DNA from: Ovis canadensis
Taxonomy: Eukaryota; Chordata; Mammalia; Artiodactyla; Bovidae
Length of the DNA stretch: 64,000 nucleotides
Direction of reading: 5' to 3'
Assembly (NCBI RefSeq): GCF_042477335.2
Contig: NC_091246.1
Span: forward strand, 254,557,501 to 254,621,500
The first letter of the stretch is position 1, and every line of letters begins with the position of its first letter. The notes under the pieces are model-generated. The model was not told the origin of the DNA, searched no databases, and saw only the letters and a list, made by a program, of their open reading frames with translations. Below, piece after piece: positions 23,241-33,800 of this stretch. A program made the position numbers and the translations under genes.

Positions 23241-23560
23241 TCAGCTTCCCTGCTGGCTCAGCTGGTAAAGAATCCACCTGCAATGCAGGAGACCCGGGTT
23301 CCATTCCCGGGTCGGGAAGATCCCCTGGAGAAGGGATAGGCTACCCACTCCAGTATTCTCGGGCTTCCCTTGTGGCTCAGCTGGTAAAGAATCCACCCAC
23401 AATGCAGAAGACCTGGGTTCGATCCCTGGGTTGGGAAGGTCCTCTGGAGAAGGGAACAGCTACCCACTCCAGTATTCTGGGCTGAGAATTCCATGGACAG
23501 TCTATGGGTCACGAAGAGTCAGGCATGACTGAGAGGCTTTCACTTCACTTTCAACATCTT
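23241..23560 (+). mobile_element. Bov-tA SINE with duplicated 5' half
   Basis: Two tRNA-like heads (about 23245 and 23365, each with CTCAGCTGGTAAAGAATCCA) precede one Bov-A 3' half ending CATGACTGAGAGGC. This is a tandem head arrangement as seen in Bov-tA3-like copies. Confidence 0.8.
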
Positions 23561-23620
23561 ATGTGTCCAGCTTAACCTAAAAAACACTTATCATCAGAAA
23601 AAAAAAATAAAGCAGGCAAG

Positions 23621-23748
23621 GGGCTTCCCTGGTGGTCTGGTGGTGAAGACCCACGTTCCCGATGTGGGGCCCCAGCTTAGACTCCTGTTCAGGGAGCTAG
23701 ATCCCACTCGCTGCAACTAAGACCCTGCACAGCTAAATAAATAAGGTG
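23621..23748 (+). mobile_element. CHR-type tRNA SINE
   Basis: GGGCTTCCCTGGTGGTCTGG head, CTGTTCAGGGAGCTAGATCC middle and a TAAATAAATAA tail. Confidence 0.75.
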
Positions 23749-25072
23749 GAAAAGCAGGCAAGAGGCTCCGAAGCAGGCGGTGCAGAAAAATCAAGGCTTC
23801 AGAGATCAACACCCCTGCCTGTTTCGCTTGCTCAGGCAGCTTACTTCAGGTCACAGCCTCCCTGTCACACGGCTGCAGCATGCTAGGCCCTCTGCCAGGC
23901 TCCTACTCAGGCCTGCTGCTCTGCTCACAGCAGTGCCGTGGTGTGGGTACCGTCACTGTGCCCGTTCTACCAGGAGGAGAGTAAAGTCCAGAGAGCTTAA
24001 GTCACCCGCTCGAGGTCTCAGACCGGCAGTGGCAGAGCTGGAGAGCACGCCCTGGCCGCCTGGCCCCAGAGCCCAGGCTCCGGATGATGCCGCGGTCCTC
24101 GTGGGCACACAGTCGGTGCTCACCAGGCATCCACGGGTCTAAACGAGGGCGGGCTGGGGAAGCAGTTCCGGCTCCTCCCCAGCTGCAGAGCTCTCCCGTG
24201 CTGGCAGATGAGGCTCAAGCAGCTTCCACGCTGGCACAGCGCTGGCTTCATGGCTGCAGGCAGGGGAGCAGGAACCATGGGGACGCGTCCCCGTGCACCT
24301 CCAGCCACCCCTGAAGCCCTCCCTGAGGCTGTTCCTCCACTTCCCTTGCCTCTTTCATCTCTCGCCAGGAAATCCCACTCTCAGGGGCCCTCGCTCAGCA
24401 GGCAGGACCCAGGACCACTGTGTGGATGGGGCTGGGGGTGGTGAGGGGCAGAGAGGAGCCTGCGGGGTGGGCCTGCACCATCTGGCCACCGGAGAGGAAG
24501 ACTCGTCTGCATCCTGAAGGAAGGACACGAGTGGATTAGGGATGAGACTCGAGCTGAAGACAGATGGCAGGGCCCCAGCAGGCTCCCTCTGTGAACCAGG
24601 TTTCTCTCCTGGCCCAGCCTCCTTCTTCTCCAGCTTCAGGGTGGCTAGGAGCTGACAGGGAAGCCCTCTCCTGGTCTGTAGGGCGGACCCAGCACTGGAG
24701 GTGGTTGCCCAGTCAACGGCCACATTTCCCAGCGTCCCCTGGGCCACGCGATGCTGAGTCCTCACCCCTGGAGAGGAGGCAGGGGTGGCGTGGACCCTGG
24801 TGGTTCAGTGGCGGGTGTGATTCTGCAGCCTCTCTCTTCTCCCCCGGAGCCTCGCGGTCAGGGCCCAGAGTGGAGCTGATAGCGCCTCCGTCAGCCTGGG
24901 CCCCTGAGTGGTGGCGTGGAGCAGTCCCCCTCTGCCCCAGACATGTTATCACCATTCGGAGCCGAAGCACCTGGGACTGTTGGCCTGAGCAGGAAGGAAG
25001 CGCAGAGAGCATCAGGGCCGCCACACACGTCGTAGTCTCTTTGTTAGAGCAGCTGACCTCCCTGGACCCACG

Positions 25073-25208
25073 CTGCTGCTGCTGCTGCTGAGTCTCTTCA
25101 GTCGTGTCCGACTCTGTGCGACCCCAGAGACGGCAGCCCACCAGGCTCCCCCGTCCCTGGGATTTTCCAGGCAAGAGCACTGGAGCGGGCTGCCACTGCC
25201 TTCTCTGC
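25073..25208 (-). mobile_element. Bov-A SINE monomer with CAG tail
   Basis: GCTGCTGCTGCTGCTGCTGA on the left (CAG tail reversed), then AGTCGTGTCCGACTCTGTGC to GCTGCCACTGCCTTCTC. Confidence 0.85.
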
Positions 25209-25487
25209 CCTGGACCCATACTTGCTCCCAAACCACACCTGCTCCTTTTTCCTCCCTGGTATCACCCTTCTTAGCGCAGTCGGTAGAGCTGAACACCTTG
25301 TAGACACTCGATCTAGGCAGACTCGTGGGTGCGCACCAGGGAGCAGCGCCAAGAACGGCCAGAGCCACGTCGGCCGCCACAGCAAACGTGGGAAGAGCCT
25401 GAGACGCGCTGGCAGGAAAGTCACTCACAGAACAGAACGCTGTGCAGCAGTGAGGAGGAACGGATCGCAGTGACCGGCCGTGTCAGA

Positions 25488-25640
25488 GCCGTCTGGGAAG
25501 CTTCATAACACACAGATGCCTAGGCCGAGAGATTCGGTCTCGGGAGGCTTGGCTGGAGGGGTTGGTGGCCCAGGAATCTGTGGTTTTAATGACTCTTCCA
25601 GGAAATCTTGTGCAATTTGTTTAAGAACCTCTGGCCCAGC
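25488..25640. mobile_element. MER5A-like hAT-Charlie fragment
   Basis: TCTGGGAAGCTTCATAACAC, GATGCCTAGGCC and CAATTTGTTTAAGAACCTCTG resemble a diverged MER5A copy. Confidence 0.5.
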
Positions 25641-25717
25641 AAGAAAATTTGGACGCAGCAGGAACTGCCTGGTTATTGGAACACCATCACAGCTCAGGTG
25701 GCTGCCATGAAAGGAAG

Positions 25718-26050
25718 CCACGTGTGAGCTCAGTCGTGTCCAGCTCTGCGCGACCCCGCGGACTGTGAACACCCGGCTCCTCTGTCCATGGGATTCTCCA
25801 GGCAAGAGTACTGGAGTGGGTTTCCAGTTCCTTCTCCAGGGGACCTTCCAGACTCAGGGATGGAACCAACGACTCTCACGTCTCCTGCGTTGGCAGGCAG
25901 GTTCTTTACCACTAGTGCCACCTGGGAGGCTCAAAAGAAGACTGGAGTGGGTTGCCGTGCCCTCCTCCACGGGATCTTCCTGACCCAGGGATTGAACCTG
26001 GGTCTCCTGCACTGCAGGGGGATTCTTTACTGCTGAGCCACCGAGAAGGC
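25718..26050 (-). mobile_element. Bov-tA SINE plus a second partial head
   Basis: 25718-25931 is a reverse Bov-tA (CTCAGTCGTGTCCAGCTCTG to GTGCCACCTGGGAGGCTC). 25940-26050 repeats the inner and head parts (GACTGGAGTGGGTTGCCGTG to TACTGCTGAGCCACCGAG). It resembles the tandem-head copy at 23.2 kb. Confidence 0.8.
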
Positions 26051-26369
26051 ACAGAAGGAGGCCAGGGCCCCCCGAGACTGCTGGCTGCAGACGAGGGGAG
26101 GGGTACCGGGTCAGGGGAGGGGCAGAGGTGCTCAGGAGGACAGTATGGTGGGCGGGGGTTGCAGACTCTCCATCCTGGCTGCGGGGCGGCGTCATCGGGC
26201 CTCTCTTGGCAACACCCCAACCTCCAGACGGAGTCTCCAAGGGGGAGGAGGACTCTGCCAGGTTTTGAAAGGCTTCCAGGTGATTCCAATTTGAGAACCA
26301 CAAGAATGTCTGGTTGAGAACCAGGTTACAGAGGTCGCCCACCCAGGCTCGAACTTGACTCCCCCACAA

Positions 26370-26560
26370 ACGTGTCATAGCTCCGTGACCCGGGCAGGTC
26401 TCGTCATTCGCGCCTCAGTGTCCTTGTCTATAAAGTGAGACTAGTAATCGCAACTTCACGCCAGCCTGTCGGGAAGAGCAGGCAAGATGTGTGTAAGCAG
26501 CCTGGCGCACGCCCAGCGCGGCCCACGCGCACCCTCACTCCGCCATAGGGGGTGGGCATG
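26370..26560 (+). repeat. MIR SINE
   Basis: GCTCCGTGACCCGGGCAGG, CAGTGTCCTTGTCTATAAAG and a GGCGCACGCCCAG 3' end match MIR in forward orientation. Confidence 0.65.
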
Positions 26561-27029
26561 ACGGTGACCTTGTAGGAAAGGACAGCTCCGTGGACTCTGT
26601 CCAGTCGTCCAGAATTCCTGTCCAGCCACCCTCGCCTGGAGCCTCAGCCATCCCGCCCGATGCTCCCGTCCTGCGGGGCTGCGGCGGAAAGGTCAGGAGA
26701 CCACAGCGTTGGGCAACCTCCTGCCAGAGCCCCGCAGTTACTCTTTACTGATTCTGAACGCAGCGTGAGTCAGGCAGGCCCGGGGCCGCCCAGGTCAGTC
26801 CCTACGAGAAAGACAGGCTCCCCTCCTGTCTGGGAGGGAGCCTCCCCCGGGTCACCCTGGGGCTGCTGAGTCCAGCAGGCTGTGACCCGGGAGTTGCCAG
26901 GAAGCCTTCCCTTCCCTCCTCCCAGCTCCGACCTCTGGGTCTCCACGGGTCTCTGTCCTCTATTAGAACGCAGATATTGGGAGCGTATATACGCAGCGGT
27001 CATGTGGAGAGGGCCTGGGCGTGTTATAT

Positions 27030-27230
27030 AACAGCCACCATTCATCAGGTGTTACATGCCGGGCACGACCAAGCACCTCATGTGACCCCACACAAGCTCG
27101 GTGGGCCAGACAGTCTCCACGCCCATTTTACGGAGGGGGAAACAGAGACTCAGAGAGGCAAAGTGTACCTCCGAGTTCAGCATCGGGCCATCCGACTCCG
27201 GGGCACGTGGCCCTTCCGCTGCGCCTGATG
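27030..27230 (-). repeat. MIR SINE
   Basis: TGTTACATGCCGGGCACGAC, CATTTTACGGAGGGGGAAAC and AGAGACTCAGAGAGGC are antisense MIR landmarks. Confidence 0.65.
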
Positions 27231-28207
27231 CTTTGTGCCGGGGCTGCGGTGTGCGGGGTGTGCGGGCGGAGTGCCTGGGCAAGCCCCGTCCTCTCCGCCC
27301 TGAGTCAGGCCCTGGCGGGGAGTGGAGAGTGGCAGGCCGCTTCAGACTGGGCGCAGCGAGGCTGCAGGAACGCGGGCCCTCCTCCTCCCGCTCCCCACCC
27401 TGCAGGGCTGCAGGCGCTCCGCTGCTCCAGGCCTCGGCAGGGCCTTCCCAGCGCCCGGAAGCTGGCTCCCCGCTCACCGGCCGCTCCAGGCCACCCCTCA
27501 GTGTCAGCTCAAACAGCACCCCGTCCCGCCGAAGCAGGCTCCCCGTTATTCTCGCGCCCTCGCCGCCCCCACTTTACGGCACTCGTCACGACTGCTAGCT
27601 ACTTGCGCTTCTTTTCTCGACGCCTCCCTGGATACGGACTCCTGCGGGTAGAGATCCTGTCTGGCAAACAGTAGGCGCGCGTTGAAAACTTTTGGAACGA
27701 ACGAACGAGGAGTTAACAGAGGTTTTGAACCAGCTTTTGCGAGGATGTAACAGCTGGCCCAGTCAAGCCCCCTTCAGGCTCCCTTGGGACCTCCGTCCTC
27801 ACTCCCCAGGGTCAAGCTGACCCCGTGTTGAAGGAACCGCAGTACGGGTGGGGGAAGGGGAGGAGCTGCTCCACAGGAACTCAGGCCTCGCTCAGGTCTC
27901 CCCGGGGCTTTCCAGGGACCAAACGGTGCGCCGCAGGCAGCCGTCTGGGGTGGCAATGTGGAGGGGACCCTCGCCCCAGGCTTGATGAGGCAACCCGCGG
28001 TGCTCTCAGGAGCCACCCAGCCTGCATCCCCTGGGCCCCGGGTCTCAGGCCCGTGTTGAGGGTCAGGACTGAATGCGAGTGCTGGAGGAAGAGTTCACAG
28101 ACGGCATCTCTCTCCTGCTGACTCCACGACACCTGTCCAGAGGCCAAGCTGGATCTCGGAGGGGGCAATTGTGGTCCAGATTGTGGAGATCAGAAGGGCC
28201 AGTCTGG

Positions 28208-28648
28208 TTGTGGTGGCCAGAATAACCGCCCCCCAAGGGGGTCCATGTCCAAACTCCCTGAACCTATGAACACGTTTTCTTACATGGCAAAGGGGAATAA
28301 AGGCCGCAGATGGGATCAAGGCTGTGAATCAGCTGACCCAGAGATGCCGGAGGAGCCTGGCTTATCCAGCTGGGCCCGATCACAAGGGTCCCAGGAAGTG
28401 GGAGAGGGCGGAAGAGTTGGGGGGATGCGTGACGCTACAACACAGGCTCTGGAGCTGGAGGCAGGGGCCATAAGCCAAGGCGCACAGGAGGCCCCTGGGA
28501 GCTGGGAGACAGGAGAGGAGAGAGTCCCCGCTCCGGCTGCCCGGAGAAGCAGCGCCTTCCAGACTTCCGACCTCCAGACCTGTAAGAGTATAAACCTGCT
28601 TTAAGCCACTGAGCTGGTGGCAGTTTGTAACAGTGGTGGAGGAAACAT
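28208..28648 (+). mobile_element. MLT1-type solo LTR (ERVL-MaLR), fossil
   Basis: TTTTCTTACATGGCAAAGGG, GGCTTTAAGCC-type end (TGCTTTAAGCCACTGAGCTG) and TTTGTAACAGTGG match MLT1 LTR landmarks. It is a decayed single LTR of early-mammalian age with no internal region recognised. Confidence 0.75.
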
Positions 28649-29649
28649 GCGCTGGCTATACTGTTGCGGTGTGGACAGGTGAACAGCGTCTGCAGGGGCC
28701 CCGGTGGGGACTGATGTTGCTTCCTCTGCCATCGAGGCCAGGCTCCTGGGCTGCAGGAGCCTGAAGCACAGGAGTCACGCTTGCGCCACGAGAAGTGTCT
28801 CAGACTTGCTGCTGGGCCCACAGCGGCCTCACGAAGAGGACCTCGTGGTCAGTCTGGGCGCATCCAGGGCGAGAAATGCCTGCTTGGGAACCCATCTGAG
28901 TTCTTCCGATTTTAGGCACTTACCATCTGGAGGCATGTACCTCCACTGAAACTCTTTCAAAAAATACAGTTTTCTCAACACTCTCATTGGTCGCAGCTTC
29001 CCTTGGAAGTGGGCTTATTCTGTCGGAATCCAGTCCTGTGAAGGGCGGTGGGAGTCTACTTCAGAGATTCTAGGTAAACAGTGGCCAGGAGGGGTGCTGG
29101 GGGGAGGCTGTGGGATCTTCACTAACCACCCGGAAACCACCCAGCCCTGGGGCTGAGTGAGCTGTTCTGAAGCTTGCCTCTGCAGAGAGAACACGGCGGT
29201 TCGCAGGGAGGGGCACAGGGAGCGACCTCCCGGGGCTCCAGAGCAAGCCCGGGGGGCCTTCACGGGGTGGCCATGGCTTCCCCGTGGACAGGAAGGAGGG
29301 TGTCCCTCAGGGCACACGCAAGCTTCCCCAAGGTCCACACCTTGGCTTCCCATTGCCACACTCACAATGCAACTTTCCGGCCACAGCCCAGACCCTCGCC
29401 CTGCCATGCTCGCTCGGTCCTGGCAGCCTGGCATTTGACCCCTGGGCTTGCATTTTCACATCGTGTCACTGCAACTGGCCATGGCGACCTGCGGGATGAG
29501 TCCCGTGGCCAAGATGGAACCACCTCACAGTCTTAACCGAAGTTTGGGCTGCTCAGCCTCAAATTCCTGGAGGCCTAGGCAAGCAGATGCTTCAGCTGCA
29601 AGACAGCGCTCCGCTCCTGCTGTCTAGAGGGAGCTGAACGAGACTCACG

Positions 29650-30655
29650 CTGTTCCTGTTTCTGTCGGTTTATTAGCCGGTGACGGAAGCACAGCTGGAC
29701 CCACACAGAGCACCCACGGAACGGACATACACCTGGGGAAAGCACCCCGCCCCTTTCCCTGCCCACCTGAGCTCAGACTGGCCCATCCCCAGAGCCCTCC
29801 CGTCCCGAGTGGTCTTGGTGGGTTTGGCTCCACCAGGGCCCCTCTCCTGAGGCAAAGCAGAACATGGAACGTTGACCTGGGGTCAACAGAAAGCCCAGGA
29901 CTGATTCTACCAGGGGTCTCCCCTCCTGCAGAGAGGCCCAGGGTCACTAAAGCATCTCATGTCTTATGAAGGACATTCTTCACCTTGTAACCAGTCTTCC
30001 CAGTCTCCAGGAATTTCCCATATAGTTTCATCTCCAAGACACTCCAGGAGGGTTTAGAACCAAGCCAGATGATAAGATGTTTCTCAGGCTAAGTAAGGAG
30101 TCGCTAACGTTGCTTCAACATACGTCTGGAAGCACGTACTATGCTGGGCGCTGGGCAAGGGAGATTTCAACAGCTGGTCAGAGGCCTGGGAGCTGGAATG
30201 CTGGTCCCACCTCAGTCTAACAGACCTCTGCTCCTTCACTGCGGGTGAGGTTCTGGGCTAAATCTCAGACCAAAGCAGGACTGTGGGTCCTTCCTTCATG
30301 AGGACACACAGGCCAAGAGGGCAGAGGAGAGGCGTGGATGTTTCTAGACTCCAGAGGGAATTAGGCTCCACATAGAGGATTTGGGGGTGGAGAGGGGGGT
30401 GTTTGGAGGAGTCCCCGTGGGTCACGCTGATCTGCAAGACAGACCACAACAAACGAGGTCCCTCTCGGGAAGCCAAGGGGGTCAAGTCTGAGAACCGCGT
30501 GGGCGGCAGGCAAGGCGTGAGCACTGGGAGGGAAAGGCTTCCGCGCGGGTGCTCCACCCGGAGCCCTGGGGTCTCTCGACACTGCCCGAGGGCTGTTCCG
30601 GCCTCCGTCGCCCAGGCGGACGGCCCACCCCAGGGGTAAAGGGTGGCGGGGCGGC
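29650..30655 (-). other. PADI3: Probable PADI3 3' UTR
   Basis: About 1.0 kb between the PADI3 stop and the first good AATAAA on the minus strand, close in size to the human PADI3 3' UTR of about 1.1 kb. No interspersed repeat is obvious inside it. The extent is inferred; no transcript was available. Confidence 0.6.
29669..29674 (-). promoter_or_regulatory. PADI3: Candidate PADI3 poly(A) signal AATAAA
   Basis: A perfect AATAAA on the minus strand in the context GCTAATAAACCG, about 985 bp after the stop. A GT-containing stretch follows within 30 bases, as expected downstream of a cleavage site. Confidence 0.65.
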
Positions 30656-30889
30656 TCAGGGCTCCATGCACCACCACTTGAAGGAGAAGGGCTGCCGGCG
30701 CACGTTGGTGCCGCAGTGCACCTCGCCGTGCAGCATGTGGTACGGGGTGAAGTCGTCGATGAAGGTGCAGCGGAGGCCCAGCGGCTCCAGCAGGGACCGC
30801 ACCTTCTCCTCCAGGCAGCAGCGGCCGTTGATGACGGGCCCGAAGGGCTTGGGGATGCCCAGGTGCTTGCCCAGCACCAGCATGTTCAC
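30656..30889 (-). CDS. PADI3: PADI3 exon 16 (catalytic Cys646, stop)
   Basis: Codes residues 588-664 and the TGA stop. It carries the nucleophile C646 in [19 protein letters not shown]. The last four residues are CMEP, where human PAD3 has NMVP. The exon core is identical over 60 bases to the PADI1 last exon at 63.6 kb. The acceptor is TTGCAG. Confidence 0.97.
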   Translation of the reverse strand: MNMLVLGKHLGIPKPFGPVINGRCCLEEKVRSLLEPLGLRCTFIDDFTPYHMLHGEVHCGTNVRRQPFSFKWWCMEP

Positions 30890-33800
30890 CTGCAAAGGGG
30901 GCACCCAGGTCAGGGGCAGCATCAGCTCCCACCCCAGCACCTTCTCTATGCTCAGCAGGACCTGGTGCTGTCTTTGAAGCAGCCTTGCAAACAGCCACTC
31001 GCCCCTTCAGGCAAGGGGGAGGGACGCGGTCTGGCAAGAACTCTAGCCAGCTGTGCACGTGCAGAGCTCACGGTGAGAGCTTCTCCCTCTGGCAGCTGCC
31101 CTCCTCGTCAGTAGGCTGTGGCAGCTGCCGTGTCTGTGCTGTGGAATCCCGAACTCCCAGGCTACAGCCGATGGGACCAGGGTAGATGTGTACCCCGAGC
31201 TGGGCCAGATTCCCTCCTCGGGTGGCGCCGTCACCGTGGTGGGACAGCTGAGTCTCTCTCCCCGTGTCTGCACTTCTGTGTGGCCATATTAATGTCTGTC
31301 CCCAGGGACAGGGAGGCTAGGGAAGCCAAGCAGAGGAGGAGGCGGTGGGGTGGGGGAGGAGGGATGAGCGGGGTAGCCGTGGAAACAGGAGCGGGTTCCA
31401 GGCCCTCCTAACGCCCCCCACAGCAGCCACCCCTGCCACGGGCCTTCCTGGGGTCCTTATGCTAAATCTTTGGCTCTGGCCGAAACCCACTTTGGTGGTC
31501 TTCCGTTTCCTACAAACACAAGAATCTGGAGTGCTGCACAAGCTTCTGGGGGCTTGGACCTTATTGCAAGGCCTTCCTGGAGATGCAGGAAGGAAAGGGA
31601 GTGATAAGAGGCTTTGCAAGTGGGGAAATCAAAGAGGGCAAACAGTCAGAAAGGGGAAGGAGGAGGAGGGATGAAGCAAGGGTGGTGTGGACAGGCTGCC
31701 CGCAAGCCTCTACTGATGGCGGAGTCTGGTTCCTCCAAGGGATGGAGGTGGGGAGGGTTCGAGAGGGAGGGGAAAGAGGCAGGAGGGAGCTGGCTGACTG
31801 ACGGCTGCACTGCTGGAAGGGTGGGCTCAGAGAGCGCCCGGGGGTTCACTGTTAGAAAGGCAGCGAGTCTCAGGCCCCTGCAGGATCAGAACCCTTGGGG
31901 TGGGGCCCCGAGGTCCCAGTGTTCCAGATGCAAGTTCAAGTTTCAGAGACACCAGGGGCAAAGCCCCCAGGCTCAATCAAAGGCCACTTCTTCCACGGAG
32001 CCCTCTTGGGTTTCCGGGCCTACCTCTCGGGCTGGAACTGGTTTCACCTCTGAAGTGGCATATACTTTATCACACAAAGTAGATCTTTGGGACAAACCCT
32101 CAGAGAGGTGAAGCGAGTTTCTCCCCGACCAGATCTGACTGGCAGCTCCTTGGGAGCAGGGAGCAGCCTGAGTCGTCTCTGCATCTCACACAGGGTATGT
32201 GGCGGGTGGGCGAGTGTCCGGGAGCCGGGAGAAAGGGCTGTCTGGCCTTCCGGTGGATGCTCCACGCACGGCCTCATGCAATCTTTCGCTCGCTGCACAA
32301 ATGCCGAGTGGGTCCCCGGGAGGAGAGAAGGGCCTCCCGGATGGCCCCGGAGTGCGGGTCGGCCAGGGAGCATTTCGTGGTGACTGACAACCGGTCAAGA
32401 AAACCGGTCCTGCTGGGACCGTGGGGCCTCTGAGTCTCCGTGCCCCCAGCCCCGGCCCCTCAACCCCAAACACAGAGGCAGCGGGCGCTGGCCCCCGGGG
32501 GACTGGAGGCTTGGCACCTGATCTGACAAAACCAGAAGCCCCGGCTGACGGCCTCACCAAGTCTGGGAAGAAGGCCACGGCCTTCCTCCTCTCCATCTTG
32601 AAGAGCTGCGGGATGTCCACGATGTCGCGCTCGGCCAGGCCCAGCTCCCGCTTCAGCACCTCCCGGTTCCAGTCGATGCAGCTCTGGGGAGGGGGCGGGG
32701 GGAGTCAGGGAGGCCTTGCGGGGGCGGCGTGCGGGGCGTGGGGAGGCCCCCCCGGGGGCACGTCTCGCTGAGGACGGACAAGATGCCCAAGTGCCCACAG
32801 GTCAGCCCTCCACGCGCACCTCCTCCTTGTGCGCCTCCATCAAAACACGCCTGCTTGGGTCCCCCCGCCACAGCCTCACCCCCTGGCAGGACGCACGAGA
32901 GCGTGGCTCACGGTGCCCCGTCCTCCACCCGCTTCCTTCTCCAGAGCCTCACTCCTCCGGGATCTCCTCCGGGATCTCCTCCAGTCTTACCGTTCAAAAC
33001 ACCAGACACCGCCAACTCCCACATTTCTACCTCCCAGCCACTATCCCACGGACAGAGGAGCCTGGCGGGCGTCAGTCCACAGGGGAGCAAAGAGCCGGAC
33101 ATGACTGAGTACGCACATGGGAGCCACTTTACAAAGCCCAGAGCCTTCCCTCGGCTCAGACGCGCAGGTGCAACCAGCCCCGCGCACCTCCACTTGGGTG
33201 TCTGATGGGCACATCAGATGTGAGGAGTCCAAAGACAGACTTTCATTTCTACCCACCCTCCACGCCATCCCTTCCGCATTCTTCAGCTCTGGAAATGCGT
33301 CGCGGCTCAGCCCAGATGCATTGATGTGCATGCTCTACCATACACAGCTAGCGGGAGCTTGCCTACCGCGCAGAGAGCTCAGCTAGGGGCTCCGATGACT
33401 TGGAAAGGTGGGTAGGGGGTGCGGGAGGGCAAGGGGGGGTGTTATACAACTGACTCACTTCCCCGTAAAGCAGACGCTAACGCCCCATTATAAAGCAATC
33501 AGGTTCCCGGGTGGCTCAGTGGGTAAAGAAAGGTCCGCCCCCAATACAGGCGGTGCAGGAGAGGTGGGTTCCATCCCTGGGTCCGGAAGATGCCCCGGAG
33601 GAGGGCCTGGCAGCCGCTCCAGTACTCCTGCCCGGAGAATCCCATGGACAGAGGAGCCTGGCGGGCTACAGTCCACGGGGTTGCAAAGGGTCGGACACGA
33701 CTGAGCGACTAACCGCGCGCACACGCACTCCAGTGAAAGAGAACACCCCGCAGTCATTCTCGGCTCCTCCGTCTGCTTCCCAAACGCGCCGATCTGACCC

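Larger units (their letters stand above)
8511..29649. other. PADI3-PADI4 intergenic spacer
   Basis: About 21 kb with no supported gene. It contains L1 fragments (9140-10550, 12168-12985), BovB copies (10712-12167, 19286-19891), many Bov-tA/Bov-A2 and CHR SINEs, MIRs, MER5A copies, an MLT1 LTR and a CA microsatellite. Stretches 13.0-14.0 kb, 14.1-15.6 kb, 18.2-19.2 kb, 24.1-24.8 kb, 26.6-27.0 kb, 27.2-28.2 kb and 28.7-29.6 kb show no recognisable element. Open frames there are GC-driven and overlap on both strands. Confidence 0.7.

Noticed and set aside
23241-23460. tRNA-like A and B boxes (GGTTCGATCCC-type)
   Set aside because: They belong to tRNA-derived SINE heads and do not fold as a complete tRNA gene.
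27021-27674. A 217-codon plus-strand frame in GC-rich DNA, overlapped by other long frames
   Set aside because: It begins in an antisense MIR, has no recognisable domain, and equal-length frames exist on both strands, which points to composition.
30256-31058. A 266-codon minus-strand frame across PADI3 exon 16
   Set aside because: It is the wrong frame over the exon; the true frame carries the PAD C-terminus and catalytic cysteine.
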